Part shown: piece after piece, positions 23,901 to 33,314 of the stretch
Position numbering within the stretch: the stretch's first letter is position 1
Layout of the letters: the number at the start of each line of letters is the position of its first letter
Source of the DNA: Bartonella vinsonii subsp. berkhoffii ATCC 51672
GTDB taxonomy: Bacteria; Pseudomonadota; Alphaproteobacteria; Rhizobiales; Rhizobiaceae
DNA: 64,000 nt
Reading direction: 5' to 3'
Assembly (NCBI RefSeq): GCF_902825225.1
Contig: NZ_CADEAK010000001.1
Coordinates: 62,001 to 126,000, forward strand
Notes under the pieces: model-generated
Databases searched by the model: none
Told to the model about the DNA's origin: nothing
What the model saw: the letters and a program-made list of their open reading frames with translations, nothing else
Made by a program: the position numbers and the translations under genes

Positions 23901-24763
23901 GATAACATCACACCTTTTTTTGCCGCTTTTATACGTAAGCGCGCAGCAATATACCCATGTTTAGGGGCAAAAATAAAAGCCATCATAAACAAAAATGCTT
24001 GGAACAGAACAACAACACCACCTGTTTGTGCATTCAAAAAATAACTCACATAAACACCCAATATGCTTGTGAATGTCCCAATCAGCACTGCAATAATCAA
24101 AACGTTCACAAAACGATCACTTAAGAGATAAGCTGTTGCCCCAGGCGTCACAACAAGACAAATGACCAAGAATGCACCAACTGTTTGCATGGCAGCAACG
24201 GTACAAGCGGCAAGGAGTGTGAAAAAAAGAATCTTTAACAACTTTACATTTAATCCAATAGCACGCGCATGTGTTTCATCGAATAAAGAAACGAGGAGAT
24301 CTTTCCATTTCAAAAGCAATATAAACAAAGAAAAAAAACCAATAAAAGCCAATTGCACAATATCTGATGAACTGACGGCTAAAATATTTCCCAAAACAAT
24401 TGTATCAATATTAACTGCCATTGGTTTTAATGATTTGAGAAATAACCCAAAAGCAAAAAAGGAAGAAAAAATGAGACCAATAATGGTATCTTCTTTCAGT
24501 TTTGTCCGGTGATTAAAAAAAAGCATAGCTGCAGCCGCAAGCCCACCAGAAAAAAAAGCTCCAAGCGAAAAAGGTAACCCTAAAAGATAAGCTCCTGCTA
24601 CACCAGGAACAATGGAATGGGAAAGTGCATCGCCAATCAACGACCAACCTTTTAACATCAGAAAAGCAGAAAGAAAGGCGCAAACACACCCAACTAACCC
24701 CGAAACCCACATCGCATTAACCATATATTGGTAGCTCAGTGGTTCAAGCAACCAAGAAATCAT
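23897..24763 (-). CDS. sitC: Mn/Fe ABC transporter permease SitC
   Basis: First membrane permease of the sit importer, 288 residues, ABC-3 family. The signature GWSLIGDALSHSIVPGVAGAYLLG is at about residues 39-62, and the EDTIIGLIFSSFFAFGLFLKS segment that contacts the ATPase follows. A run of long hydrophobic helices covers most of the chain. It overlaps sitB upstream and sitD downstream by four bases each (ATGA-type junctions). It is similar to sitD in layout, as expected for the two paralogous permeases in this system. Confidence 0.9.
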   Translation of the reverse strand: MISWLLEPLSYQYMVNAMWVSGLVGCVCAFLSAFLMLKGWSLIGDALSHSIVPGVAGAYLLGLPFSLGAFFSGGLAAAAMLFFNHRTKLKEDTIIGLIFSSFFAFGLFLKSLKPMAVNIDTIVLGNILAVSSSDIVQLAFIGFFSLFILLLKWKDLLVSLFDETHARAIGLNVKLLKILFFTLLAACTVAAMQTVGAFLVICLVVTPGATAYLLSDRFVNVLIIAVLIGTFTSILGVYVSYFLNAQTGGVVVLFQAFLFMMAFIFAPKHGYIAARLRIKAAKKGVMLS

Positions 24764-25590
24764 GCAACATGCTCCATATTTTGCGTATTCTCAGAAAAGG
24801 GAAATTGTTTGCTCCCTGCAAAGACATCATTTTTTTTTGTGCTTTGAAGATCAAAAATATGATGGTGTAAAGCACCACCAAAAGTTTTCTCAAGATTTTC
24901 TTTTGTAAAGACAGTTTCCGTGAGCCCTGAAGCCAAAACCGTTCCCTTTATTAAAATTGTGTGATCACAAAATTCACGAACAGAGCCCAAATTGTGGGTA
25001 GAAACTAATATCACAGCCCCTTCTTTACGTAGGTCTTGTAACAAAGCAATAATTTTATCTTCTGTTGTGACATCAACCCCTGTAAATGGCTCATCTAACA
25101 AAATAGCTTTTGCCTGCTGTGCAAGAGCGCGTGCTAGAAAAACACGCTTCTTCTGTCCACCAGAAAGTTCGCCAATTTGACGCTTGGCAAATGCCAACAT
25201 ATCGACGCGTTCTAATGCAACACGGACAGCTTCATAATCTCGCGCCCGTGCATAACGAAAGAAATTCATGTGACCATATCGTCCCATCAAAACAACATCT
25301 TCAACGAGAACAGGAAAATTCCAATCAACATCCTCACTCTGGGGAACATAAGCAATAAGATTTTTCTTCAAAGCCATATCAACAGGCAAACCAAACATGC
25401 GAATTTTTCCTTTTGATGGTCGCACAAAACCCATAATAGCTTTAAATAATGTTGACTTACCTGATCCATTAACGCCAACCAGTGCTGTAATAGAACTTGT
25501 TGGGCTCTTAAAATTCACTTCGCGCAATGCTGTGTGCCCATTCCGATAAGTTACTGTTACCCCTTGAGCAAATATTCCAGATCCGGTCAT
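24760..25590 (-). CDS. sitB: Mn/Fe ABC transporter ATP-binding protein SitB
   Basis: Cytoplasmic ATPase that powers the SitC/SitD permease pair. The 276 residues contain Walker A GVNGSGKST (39-47), the Q-loop region YVPQSEDVDWNFP, which is characteristic of metal-type importers, the ABC signature LSGGQKKRVFLARAL, Walker B AILLDEPFTGVD and the switch STHNLG. The start overlaps the sitA stop and the stop overlaps the sitC start, each by four bases. Confidence 0.94.
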   Translation of the reverse strand: MTGSGIFAQGVTVTYRNGHTALREVNFKSPTSSITALVGVNGSGKSTLFKAIMGFVRPSKGKIRMFGLPVDMALKKNLIAYVPQSEDVDWNFPVLVEDVVLMGRYGHMNFFRYARARDYEAVRVALERVDMLAFAKRQIGELSGGQKKRVFLARALAQQAKAILLDEPFTGVDVTTEDKIIALLQDLRKEGAVILVSTHNLGSVREFCDHTILIKGTVLASGLTETVFTKENLEKTFGGALHHHIFDLQSTKKNDVFAGSKQFPFSENTQNMEHVA

Positions 25591-26495
25591 TGGCTTTTTA
25601 CTCCATCTAATAAGGCATTGCTAATCCGCCCGCTTGTGACACGTAATAAATCAATATAGGTTGGAACCTCACCGTTTTTCTCACTCAAAGAATCTACATA
25701 AAGGACACCTCCGTATTTCGCTCCTGTTTCTCTCGCAACCTGTTTAGCAGGAGCAGGGGAAATAGTGCTTTCAGAAAAAACTGCATGGATATTGTATTTG
25801 CGAACCATATCAATAACATGCTTAACTTGCTGCGGTGTCCCTTGCTGATCAGCATTAATTGGCCACAAATAAAGTTCTTTCAGATCAAAATCACGCGCCA
25901 AATAGCTAAATGCACCTTCACTCGTAACAAGCCAACGCTTATCTTCTGGTACAGCTTCCAATTCCGCCCTGATTGGATCAATTGTTGCACGAATCTTCTG
26001 CTTATAAATTTCGGCATTTTCTTTATAAAGAGCAGCATGCTCAGGATCATATTTCACGAAAGCATCACGAATATTATCAACGTAAATCAAAGCTGAAGTT
26101 GGCGACATCCATGCATGCGGATTGGGCTTACCACTAAAAGGCCCCTCACCAATTTTAATCGGCACAATGCCCTCTGAAACAACAACACTTGGAACATCTT
26201 TAATATTTTGAAAAAACTTTTCAAACCAAAGCTCTAAATCCAAGCCATTCCACAATATAAGATTGGCTCCTTGCGCACGCATAAGATCGCGAGGTGTAGG
26301 TTGATATTCATGAATTTCAGCACCTGGTTTCGTAATTGATTCAACATCAGCGGCATCACCTGCTACATTTCTTGCCATATCAGCAATAATGGTGAATGTC
26401 GTAACAGCTTTAAATTTATCAGAACACAAAGCTAAATTGGGTGTGAAAAAAATAATACTTCCCCAAATTATAGTAAAAAACGTCTTTACGTTCAT
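25587..26495 (-). CDS. sitA: Periplasmic Mn/Fe-binding protein SitA
   Basis: Cluster 9 (ZnuA/MntC/SitA type) solute-binding protein, 302 residues. An N-terminal signal peptide (about residues 1-24, Lys then a long hydrophobic core) is visible. Likely metal ligands are H62 in GAEIHEYQPTP and H127 in NPHAWMSP, with an acidic pair later in the chain. The absence of a His-rich loop between the lobes favours Mn/Fe over Zn. It is the first gene of the sitABCD operon and is preceded by an AGAGGAG-type ribosome site and, about 40 bp upstream, a palindrome like a Mur/Fur-family operator. Confidence 0.92.
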   Translation of the reverse strand: MNVKTFFTIIWGSIIFFTPNLALCSDKFKAVTTFTIIADMARNVAGDAADVESITKPGAEIHEYQPTPRDLMRAQGANLILWNGLDLELWFEKFFQNIKDVPSVVVSEGIVPIKIGEGPFSGKPNPHAWMSPTSALIYVDNIRDAFVKYDPEHAALYKENAEIYKQKIRATIDPIRAELEAVPEDKRWLVTSEGAFSYLARDFDLKELYLWPINADQQGTPQQVKHVIDMVRKYNIHAVFSESTISPAPAKQVARETGAKYGGVLYVDSLSEKNGEVPTYIDLLRVTSGRISNALLDGVKSQ

Positions 26496-26529
26496 TTCTC
26501 CTCTCTTTCGTGCATAGTTTTTTCCTTAT

Positions 26530-26544
26530 TGCTAATGATTTGCA
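26530..26544 (-). promoter_or_regulatory. Candidate Mur/Fur-family operator upstream of sitA
   Basis: Read on the sitA strand, TGCAAAT-C-ATTAGCA is an inverted repeat with one mismatch between half-sites. Its centre is about 42 bp before the sitA ATG, where a repressor would cover the promoter. The TGCAAAT half-site resembles manganese-responsive (Mur) boxes known in front of sitA in rhizobia. Assignment to Mur rather than another Fur-family protein is inference. Confidence 0.55.
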
Positions 26545-26724
26545 TTATTATTAACAATAACAGTTATTTTTCACATTTGCAATGAAAGATTCTGACAAAA
26601 TAACTTTTAAAGATGTCTAAAAACATCCTTTCTTGCCTTTAAAAAAGACTGATGATTTAAAGAGAAACTTTTGCTACGGAAAACTTGTCTTTTAAAATAA
26701 AAAGCTCTCGAGATCTTGAATACG

Positions 26725-26755
26725 CAAAAAATAAAGGAGCACTCAAAAGTGCTCC
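26725..26755 (-). terminator. pheST operon terminator
   Basis: Perfect 8-bp stem GGAGCACT (26736-26743) / AGTGCTCC (26748-26755) with a 4-nt loop. On the minus strand it is followed by TTTATTTTTTG. It lies about 28 bp after the pheT stop. Confidence 0.88.
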
Positions 26756-26782
26756 TGCTTTATAAAGTGATAAAAAACAGAT

Positions 26783-29197
26783 TCAACAACGTAGACTCGC
26801 GCCCGTCGCTTTGGTGACATTTTCCACCACTTTCAAAGTCAGCTCTTCTATATCTTCATCCGTTAAAGTTCGTTCAATAGGTTGAAGAACTATTTCAATG
26901 GCAATAGATTTTTTATCTTCACCAAGGCTTGAATCCTCAAAAACATCAAAAACCTGCACTGAATGAATCAGTTTTTTATCCGTTCCACTTGCAGCACGTA
27001 CAATAAGAGAGGAAGCAACTGTTTTATCAACCACAAACGCAAAATCACGTCGTACCATTTGAAAAGGCGATAATTTTAAAGGAGAACGGCTTTTTGTTGC
27101 CTTTTTCTTTGGCTCTGGAATTCGATCAAGAAAAACTTCAAAACCACATAAAGGACCACTGACATCTAATGTTTCCAATGTAGCAGGATGGAAAACGCCA
27201 AAAAAGCCAAGAACAATCTTTGATCCAAGTTTTATAACCCCTGAACGACCAGGATGATACCAATCGGGTGCTCCAACTTTAATTTGAACCTTGCTAATAT
27301 CTATACCGCATGCTTCTAAAACAGCCAATGCATCCGCTTTTGCATCAAAAACATCAACGGCTTTTGCATTACCATTCCAAAAGCGCCCTGCCCCTTCAAA
27401 TCGTTCTGTTCCACGGCGAATTCCACCAGCAACACGTTGTTGTTTATCAGCTGTATCATCTTCGTAGATGCTGGAAACTTCAAAAAAAGCAAGATCAGGG
27501 AAACCACGATCAGCATTTCGTTGTGCCGCCACCAGCAAACCAGGTAAAAGAGAAGGACGCATTACGGACATATCAGCAGAAATAGGATTGACTAATTTAA
27601 GCTGTGCTTGACCACCTCCAAAAGCAAGTGCCTGTTTTTCGGAAATAAAGGACCAAGTTACAGCCTCTTTCATGCCACGATGTGCTAGAGCAAACCGTGC
27701 AACACGGGAAAGAAACTGCGAATTGGTTAAATTTTGACTTTTTTCCTTTGCAAAACTTTCCAATGGAATAGGCTTAATTTTATCTAGCCCATAAATCCTC
27801 ATTACCTCTTCTACTAAATCCGCTTTACCAGAAATATCGAGGCGCCATGTTGGTACTTTAACTTTTACCACATCTCCTTCCCCTTCGATGCCAAATCCAA
27901 GCTGTGTCAAAATAGTGATGGCTTGTGCACGATCTATTTGCAAATGTGTCAAGCGTTTAATTTCAGAAAAAGGAAAGGCGATCTGTTTGATTTCTGGCTG
28001 CTGATAACCAATAATCTTTGTCTTTGAAACTTCACCACCACAAAGACGTAAGACCAGTTCTGTTGCAATCTCAAGTCCTTTTTCCATAAAAGCTGGATCA
28101 ACACCACGCTCAAACCGATAGCGTGCATCACTGATAAGTCCTAATGCACGACCTGTCTGTGCAATACTCTTTGAATCCCAAAGCGCTGATTCAATAATAA
28201 CGCGCTGTGTTGTCTCATCACAGCTTGTTCTTTCACCACCCATGATACCAGCAATAGAAACAACACCCTCTTCATCTGCAATGACACAATCATGAATCCC
28301 CAAATGATAGATTTTTCCGTTAAGCGCCTGAAGCTGCTCACCTTCACGACCACGCCGTACACTTAAATTGCCTTTAATCTTATCCGCATCAAAAACATGA
28401 AGCGGACGACCAAGATCAAAACTTATATAATTGGTCACATCAACCAGCGCATTAATTGGTCTCAAACCGATTGCATTCAAACGCCGCTGCATCCATTGCG
28501 GTGATGCACCATTTTGCACATTGCGTACTTCACGCCAAGCAAAGCCTAAAGATAACGCTGAATCTTGCGAAAAATCTAAAGAAACATCAAACGCTGTTTC
28601 AAAAGAAGCATCGAATTGTGGCAAGGATAACTCTTTTAACTGCCCAATTCCAGCAGCAGCAAGATCACGCGCAATGCCGCGAACACCTGTGCAATCAGAA
28701 CGATTAGGTGTCAAACCAATATCAATGATCGGATCATTTAAACCTGCATAAACCGCAAATGACTCTCCAATCGGTGCATCTTCTGGAAGTTCGATAATGC
28801 CATCATACTCACTTGATAATTCAAGCTCTGCTTGTGAACACATCATCCCAAAACTTTCAATCCCGCGGATTTTCCCCACAGATAATGTTATATCAAGCCC
28901 AGGCACATAAGTACCTGGCAATGCAAGCACCCCAACAAGACCAGCGCGTGCATTGGGTGCCCCGCAAATAACTTGTACAGGTGTGCCAGACCCTATATCT
29001 ACAGACAAAACTTGGAGTTTATCGGCGCCAGGATGTTTTATTGCCGTTAAAACTTCTGCAATTACAAAACCTTTTAAAGAAGAGCGGTCATCAACATGAT
29101 CAACTTCAAGGCCTATAGCCGTTAGTTTATCACAAATTTCATCCAAAGACGCATCTGTTTCTAAGTGATCTTTCACCCACGACAATGTAAATTTCAT
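26783..29197 (-). CDS. pheT: Phenylalanyl-tRNA synthetase beta subunit
   Basis: Non-catalytic but essential half of the (alpha-beta)2 enzyme that charges tRNA-Phe. It carries tRNA-binding and editing domains. The 804 residues are full length: [16 protein letters not shown] at the start, the EMAP-like tRNA-binding domain (about 40-150, VLSVDIG...VICGAPN), the B3/B4 editing region (about 210-390, with the [20 protein letters not shown] motif), B5, the catalytic-like core and the C-terminal anticodon-binding domain. It lies 42 bp downstream of pheS in the same operon and ends at a strong terminator. Confidence 0.98.
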   Translation of the reverse strand: MKFTLSWVKDHLETDASLDEICDKLTAIGLEVDHVDDRSSLKGFVIAEVLTAIKHPGADKLQVLSVDIGSGTPVQVICGAPNARAGLVGVLALPGTYVPGLDITLSVGKIRGIESFGMMCSQAELELSSEYDGIIELPEDAPIGESFAVYAGLNDPIIDIGLTPNRSDCTGVRGIARDLAAAGIGQLKELSLPQFDASFETAFDVSLDFSQDSALSLGFAWREVRNVQNGASPQWMQRRLNAIGLRPINALVDVTNYISFDLGRPLHVFDADKIKGNLSVRRGREGEQLQALNGKIYHLGIHDCVIADEEGVVSIAGIMGGERTSCDETTQRVIIESALWDSKSIAQTGRALGLISDARYRFERGVDPAFMEKGLEIATELVLRLCGGEVSKTKIIGYQQPEIKQIAFPFSEIKRLTHLQIDRAQAITILTQLGFGIEGEGDVVKVKVPTWRLDISGKADLVEEVMRIYGLDKIKPIPLESFAKEKSQNLTNSQFLSRVARFALAHRGMKEAVTWSFISEKQALAFGGGQAQLKLVNPISADMSVMRPSLLPGLLVAAQRNADRGFPDLAFFEVSSIYEDDTADKQQRVAGGIRRGTERFEGAGRFWNGNAKAVDVFDAKADALAVLEACGIDISKVQIKVGAPDWYHPGRSGVIKLGSKIVLGFFGVFHPATLETLDVSGPLCGFEVFLDRIPEPKKKATKSRSPLKLSPFQMVRRDFAFVVDKTVASSLIVRAASGTDKKLIHSVQVFDVFEDSSLGEDKKSIAIEIVLQPIERTLTDEDIEELTLKVVENVTKATGASLRC

Positions 29198-29239
29198 TTT
29201 AAAACCTCACATCCAAACTATGATAAAATCACACTTTGC

Positions 29240-30313
29240 TTAAGCTTGGAAAAAAGCAGGCATATCAAAGCAGCGAAAGCCATAATGCTCTAACCAACGC
29301 AGATCAGCATCAAAAAAAGCCCGCAAATCGGGCATACCGTATTTTAACATAGCAATGCGATCAATACCCATTCCCCAAGCAAAACCTTGATACTCATCGG
29401 GATCTAAACCAACATTTTTCAATACCTGAGGATGTACCATTCCACATCCTAAAATTTCTAACCAATCCTCTCCTTCCCCAAAGCGTACTTCCGAACCAGA
29501 ACGATCACACTGAATATCCACTTCCATAGACGGCTCGGTAAAAGGAAAAAAAGAAGGGCGAAAACGCATTTTGACAGAAGGAACCTCAAAAAAGGCTTTA
29601 CAAAAGGTTTCATGAAGCCACATCATATGTGCAATGGTCGAGGTTTTATCAATCACAAGACCTTCTACCTGATGAAACATTGGTGAATGCGTTGCATCCG
29701 AATCCATACGGTACGTTTTTCCAGGAATAATAATCCGTATTGGTGCTTTTTGTTTTTCCATCGTACGAATTTGTACAGGAGATGTATGGGTCCGTAATAA
29801 TTTCCGCTCTCCCGTTTTATCAGCATCAAAAAAGAAGGTATCATGCATTTCGCGCGCTGGATGACCCTCAGGAAAATTCAATGCCGTAAAATTATAATAA
29901 TCTGTTTCAATATCTGGTCCCTCTGCAAGTGAAAAACCCATCTTCTTATAAATGGCTATAATTTCTTCAATCACCCGCGAAATAGGATGAATACGTCCCC
30001 GTTCTATAGGCGAAGAACGTACAGGCAAAGTAACATCAACCGTTTCACTAAAAAGGCGCGCATCCATTGCTTGGCGCCTCAGAAGATCACGTTTTTGCGT
30101 CCATAATTCTAAAACACGATTCTTTAATCCATTAAGAACTGGTCCAACTTTATGGCGCTCGCTAACATCCATCTTTCCTAATGCTTTTAATCTTTCTGAG
30201 ATACTGCCTTTTTTGCCTAATGCTGCAATACGCACTGTCTCAAGTGCCTGTTCATCATTAGCGGCTTCTAAAGCTAAACAAATTTCTTGTTCCAGACGCT
30301 CAATATCGCTCAT
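29240..30313 (-). CDS. pheS: Phenylalanyl-tRNA synthetase alpha subunit
   Basis: Catalytic subunit, a class II aminoacyl-tRNA synthetase that activates phenylalanine. The 357 residues start with a coiled-coil tRNA-binding arm (about 1-85), then motif 2 ([11 protein letters not shown] and [22 protein letters not shown]) and motif 3 ([17 protein letters not shown]) near the C-terminus. It starts at ATG 30313. A hairpin with a T-tract ends about 25 bp before this start. It may simply terminate rplT or may act as an attenuator for pheST. Confidence 0.98.
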   Translation of the reverse strand: MSDIERLEQEICLALEAANDEQALETVRIAALGKKGSISERLKALGKMDVSERHKVGPVLNGLKNRVLELWTQKRDLLRRQAMDARLFSETVDVTLPVRSSPIERGRIHPISRVIEEIIAIYKKMGFSLAEGPDIETDYYNFTALNFPEGHPAREMHDTFFFDADKTGERKLLRTHTSPVQIRTMEKQKAPIRIIIPGKTYRMDSDATHSPMFHQVEGLVIDKTSTIAHMMWLHETFCKAFFEVPSVKMRFRPSFFPFTEPSMEVDIQCDRSGSEVRFGEGEDWLEILGCGMVHPQVLKNVGLDPDEYQGFAWGMGIDRIAMLKYGMPDLRAFFDADLRWLEHYGFRCFDMPAFFQA

Positions 30314-30337
30314 AGTCTTTGCCTATTTTTGTGAATA

Positions 30338-30371
30338 GAAAAAAACCCGCACCAGTAACAACCAGTACGGG
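30338..30371 (-). terminator. Hairpin plus T-tract between rplT and pheS
   Basis: On the minus strand CCCGTACTGG pairs with CTGGTGCGGG over 10 positions if G-U pairs are counted (plus-strand 30346-30371), and a run of seven or more T residues follows. This is a full intrinsic terminator. Its position immediately before the pheS start also fits a pheST attenuator. No leader peptide rich in Phe codons was found. Confidence 0.75.
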
Positions 30372-30410
30372 ATCCCGAATAAATGAATCCTTTAAGAGAA
30401 CACGACTGGC

Positions 30411-30812
30411 TTATTTGACAGCGCCCTCAAAAGCATTAGGTGTTGTGTCCTTTAAATATTCCAAAGCCTTTTTTGCAGAAGCAACTAGAGCAGAAAATGC
30501 TGCTGCTTCGTGAACTGCTATATCTGAAAGAACCTTACGATCAATTTCTATACCCGCTTTCGATAAACCATCAATAAAGCGCCCATAAGTTAAGCCTTCT
30601 GCGCGAACAGCTGCATTAATTCTCTGAATCCACAAAGCACGGAAAGTCCGTTTTCTATTTTTGCGATCACGATACGCGTACTGCTTGGAACGATCAACTG
30701 CTGCCTTAGCCGCACGAATGGTATTTTTACGACGACCGTAAAAACCTTCAGCCTGTTTAAGAACTTTTTTGTGTTTCGCGTGCGCTGTCACACCTCTTTT
30801 TACACGTGCCAT
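30411..30812 (-). CDS. rplT: 50S ribosomal protein L20
   Basis: Early-binding 23S rRNA protein needed for 50S assembly. In E. coli and Bacillus it also represses its own operon. The 133 residues are long by about 15 relative to E. coli L20, which is usual for Rhizobiales. [30 protein letters not shown] forms the basic N-terminal arm, and [11 protein letters not shown] is the globular domain signature. It lies 33 bp downstream of rpmI. infC, the usual partner, is not adjacent. Confidence 0.98.
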   Translation of the reverse strand: MARVKRGVTAHAKHKKVLKQAEGFYGRRKNTIRAAKAAVDRSKQYAYRDRKNRKRTFRALWIQRINAAVRAEGLTYGRFIDGLSKAGIEIDRKVLSDIAVHEAAAFSALVASAKKALEYLKDTTPNAFEGAVK

Positions 30813-30845
30813 GTAATACTCTCCTAAAAATCAAAAGCGTAAGGT

Positions 30846-31049
30846 TTATAAACTATTCGGCAAATAACACTGAACAACTTTTTTAGCATCTTGTTCGCAT
30901 AAAACCATCGTTCCACGCGCATCACGAATAAACTTATTCGAACGTTTAATCATGCCGTGGCGCTTACCCGCTGCTGCTACTTTAACTTTACCTGACGCAG
31001 TGATTTTAAACCGCTTCTTAGCGGATGATTTGGTCTTCATCTTGGGCAT
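30846..31049 (-). CDS. rpmI: 50S ribosomal protein L35
   Basis: Small basic protein of the large subunit, 67 residues. The family signature [20 protein letters not shown] is at the N-terminus, with KRHGMIKRS in the middle. It forms an operon with rplT. It has a leader of about 150 nt with a GC-rich hairpin and a good upstream promoter. Confidence 0.97.
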   Translation of the reverse strand: MPKMKTKSSAKKRFKITASGKVKVAAAGKRHGMIKRSNKFIRDARGTMVLCEQDAKKVVQCYLPNSL

Positions 31050-31159
31050 TTTGCTACTCCATACATTTTATTCATTATACATTCTATCCATTTTAGTGGA
31101 TCTATTCACTCAGAATTTATTTACTCAAGCGGACCAACGCTTGAACAAGCATTTAAACA

Positions 31160-31236
31160 GCCACGGCATGCCCTGCCGGGCGGCTCCAACAGCGTTTTCA
31201 TAAGCTAGTATACACAAAATAGCAAGAGCATATCAA
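31160..31236 (-). promoter_or_regulatory. rpmI-rplT promoter and structured leader
   Basis: On the minus strand TTGATA (31236-31231) and TATACT (31212-31207) are 18 bp apart, close to the sigma-70 consensus, and overlap the nth stop codon. Downstream, at 31184-31160, a GC-rich stem can form: GCCGC/GUGGC, a CC bulge, then GGCA/UGCC around GGGCA. It stands out in this AT-rich DNA. The rpmI ATG is about 110 bp further on. Leader control by L20 is known in other bacteria. A similar role here is inferred. Confidence 0.5.
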
Positions 31237-31973
31237 AAAAAAATGGGAGCACCATTTCCTTGAACTTCAACCAAAGGTGCTGGAATTGCGTTTGTTTTGA
31301 TTGCTGCTTTACACAGATCAGCAATAATGCATTGTGTACATTGTACTTTACGCGCTTGACAAATATAACGCCCATGTAAAATAAGCCAATGATGCGCATG
31401 ATGCAGATAACGTATAGGGATAATCTTTAATAATTTTTCTTCAACAATCTCTGGTGTTTTGCCAGGTGCTAAACCAAGACGGTTTCCAAGACGCAGAATA
31501 TGCGTATCTACCGCTAATGTTGGATGACCAAAAGCAACATTCAAAACAACATTCGCCGTTTTTCGCCCCACTCCAGGGAGGGACATAAGATCTTCACGTT
31601 TTTCAGGCACTTTACCGCCATATTGGTCAATTAAAAAATTGCAAAGTGCATAAACATTACGCGCTTTTGCGCGCCAAAGACCAATTGTACGAATATGGCA
31701 TGCAATTTCTTCTTCTCCTAATGCAACCATTTTTTCCGGCTGATCAGCAAGGCGAAATAATTCTTTAGTTGCTTTATTAACACTCGTATCTGTCGCTTGA
31801 GCCGAAAGAATAACCGCAACCAAAAGAGTAAAAACATTGGTATAGATAAGATCACTCTTAGGAACTGGGCGTTGAACAGAAAAACGGCGAAAGATTTCTT
31901 CAATTTCGTCTTCGCTATATAATATTTCAGAAGATTTTTGCATCTTTGACAATTTACTTGTTCTCTGAGCCAT
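31233..31973 (-). CDS. nth: Endonuclease III
   Basis: DNA glycosylase/AP lyase that removes oxidised pyrimidines in base-excision repair. The 246 residues contain the helix-hairpin-helix LPGVGRKTANVVLN with the catalytic Lys, the catalytic Asp in AVDTHILRLGNRLGL, and a C-terminal [4Fe-4S] cluster spaced C-x6-C-x2-C-x5-C (CQARKVQCTQCIIADLC). The ATG at 31973 gives an N-terminal extension of roughly 25 residues relative to E. coli Nth, common in alphaproteobacteria. Its stop overlaps the -35 box proposed for rpmI. Confidence 0.96.
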   Translation of the reverse strand: MAQRTSKLSKMQKSSEILYSEDEIEEIFRRFSVQRPVPKSDLIYTNVFTLLVAVILSAQATDTSVNKATKELFRLADQPEKMVALGEEEIACHIRTIGLWRAKARNVYALCNFLIDQYGGKVPEKREDLMSLPGVGRKTANVVLNVAFGHPTLAVDTHILRLGNRLGLAPGKTPEIVEEKLLKIIPIRYLHHAHHWLILHGRYICQARKVQCTQCIIADLCKAAIKTNAIPAPLVEVQGNGAPIFF

Positions 31974-32091
31974 TGCACTCTCCCATCTTCTCTCTTGAAT
32001 TTATCACCTACGCTCGCCATATGAGAGGGATGCAGCAAACACTTTTTATAAAGTTTAGTCAAGTAAAGCCGCTTTGAAGAGGACATTCACA

Positions 32092-32535
32092 ATGACACAT
32101 GTGACGCCTTTCTCCAATCCCTTTCTTTTAGGATTTGAAACGATAGAAAAAACCTTGCAACGTATTGGTAAAACTGATGAAGCTTATCCGGCCTATAATA
32201 TTGAGCGTTTACACAAAAATGATGACGCAAATCACATACGCATCACTTTGGCTGTTGCTGGATTTAAAGTCGACAATCTTAATATTTTACTTGATGACAA
32301 TCAATTAATCATTCATGGTAAGCAAACAGACAATCAAAACCATCAATATTTATATCATGGTATAGCGGCACGTCAATTCCAACGTACTTTTGTACTTGCA
32401 GAGGGAATGCACGTTGCAAATGCCGAGTTGAAAAATGGTCTCTTATCAATTAATCTACATCAACCAAAAGCAAAAAAACAAACAAAACAGATTCCAATCA
32501 AAGTCAGTAGTATAGTAATGAGTCGTAAAAACTAA
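32092..32535 (+). CDS. Hsp20 family small heat-shock protein
   Basis: ATP-independent holdase chaperone, 147 residues. An N-terminal PFLLGFETIEKTLQRIG segment precedes the alpha-crystallin domain (about 38-130), beginning YPAYNIERL and including ITLAVAGFKVDNLNI and the conserved AELKNGLLSINL. I start it at ATG 32092, not at the upstream frame opening, because GAAGAGGA sits 8-16 bp before it and the family begins MTHVTPFSNP. It is followed 19 bp later by a DUF1150 gene, a pairing common in alphaproteobacteria, where the group is heat-induced. Confidence 0.94.
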   Translation: MTHVTPFSNPFLLGFETIEKTLQRIGKTDEAYPAYNIERLHKNDDANHIRITLAVAGFKVDNLNILLDDNQLIIHGKQTDNQNHQYLYHGIAARQFQRTFVLAEGMHVANAELKNGLLSINLHQPKAKKQTKQIPIKVSSIVMSRKN

Positions 32536-32554
32536 GGTATAAAGGAATAATAAA

Positions 32555-32806
32555 ATGGGAGAACACAAACAAAACTTGTCGTTGCAAAGTACCGCCCATT
32601 TTGATGTGGGGCAGATTGCTTATTTAAAAAAGGTTTGCACAGATGATCTGGCTAAAAATTTTCCAGATCTTCCACCCATGACACCCGGCATTACAATATG
32701 GGCGCTCTTTGGTGAAACAGGTTATCCAATCATTTTGTCTGATGAGCGCTCTATCGCTCTTGCAGGCGCCAATGAACATGAACTCCAAATTGTAACTCTA
32801 CACTAA
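32555..32806 (+). CDS. DUF1150 family protein
   Basis: An 83-residue alphaproteobacterial protein of unknown function. The C-terminal half, ITIWALFGETGYPIILSDER then A-ANEHELQIVTLH, is the conserved core. No signal peptide or membrane segment is seen. It lies 19 bp after hsp20 and shares its terminator, so it is probably co-expressed in the heat response. Confidence 0.88.
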   Translation: MGEHKQNLSLQSTAHFDVGQIAYLKKVCTDDLAKNFPDLPPMTPGITIWALFGETGYPIILSDERSIALAGANEHELQIVTLH

Positions 32807-33314
32807 TCTATTTTACGAAAAATAATTAAAGTATCTTTACAGACTGTCTTATTCCTCCTTTGTAAGGTAGGGTGGGCAGTCTTTTTATGAAAATCATTTC
32901 AGTTTTAAAATAGCTTACTCTTTTCAATCAGAAAATATGGGCGTTCTTGACTTTATACTATTCCAAGACCATCATTTTTAAAGAAATGGTCACTGTTTCT
33001 TTATTCTTCACAAAAGTACAATTCTGAAGATCTTTATTAATCGATACCCTTTGAGATATTCAATTCTCTGGCTTTTATAGTAAAGTTTTTACTTCTTGAT
33101 TCCGCATCTTCTTTTTAACAAAGATCTTAAAGATCTTTATAAAATATCCTATACATGATGTTCTCAAATGCATTACAAAAAATTTCTTGGGATTTTTTGT
33201 CGGCTCGATACCTTAAATATAGCTCTTCCCAAAATCATACCCTCTGAGTAAGAAATTCTGTATTCCTATCCATTTTAAAACCAATTCAGTCTTTTGAGTT
33301 AGAATACCTCTTTC
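32807..33314. other. Spacer after the hsp20 operon
   Basis: These 508 bp hold the operon terminator and no supported gene. An 8-bp perfect inverted repeat AAAGATCT-TAA-AGATCTTT lies at 33120-33138, and the AGATCTTTA word recurs near 33029. Both are AT-rich and of unknown role. Confidence 0.4.
32841..32887 (+). terminator. hsp20-DUF1150 terminator
   Basis: AGACTGTC (32841-32848) pairs with GGCAGTCT (32875-32882, one G-U) with further pairing possible in the C-rich and G-rich inner parts. A T-run follows directly. Confidence 0.75.
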
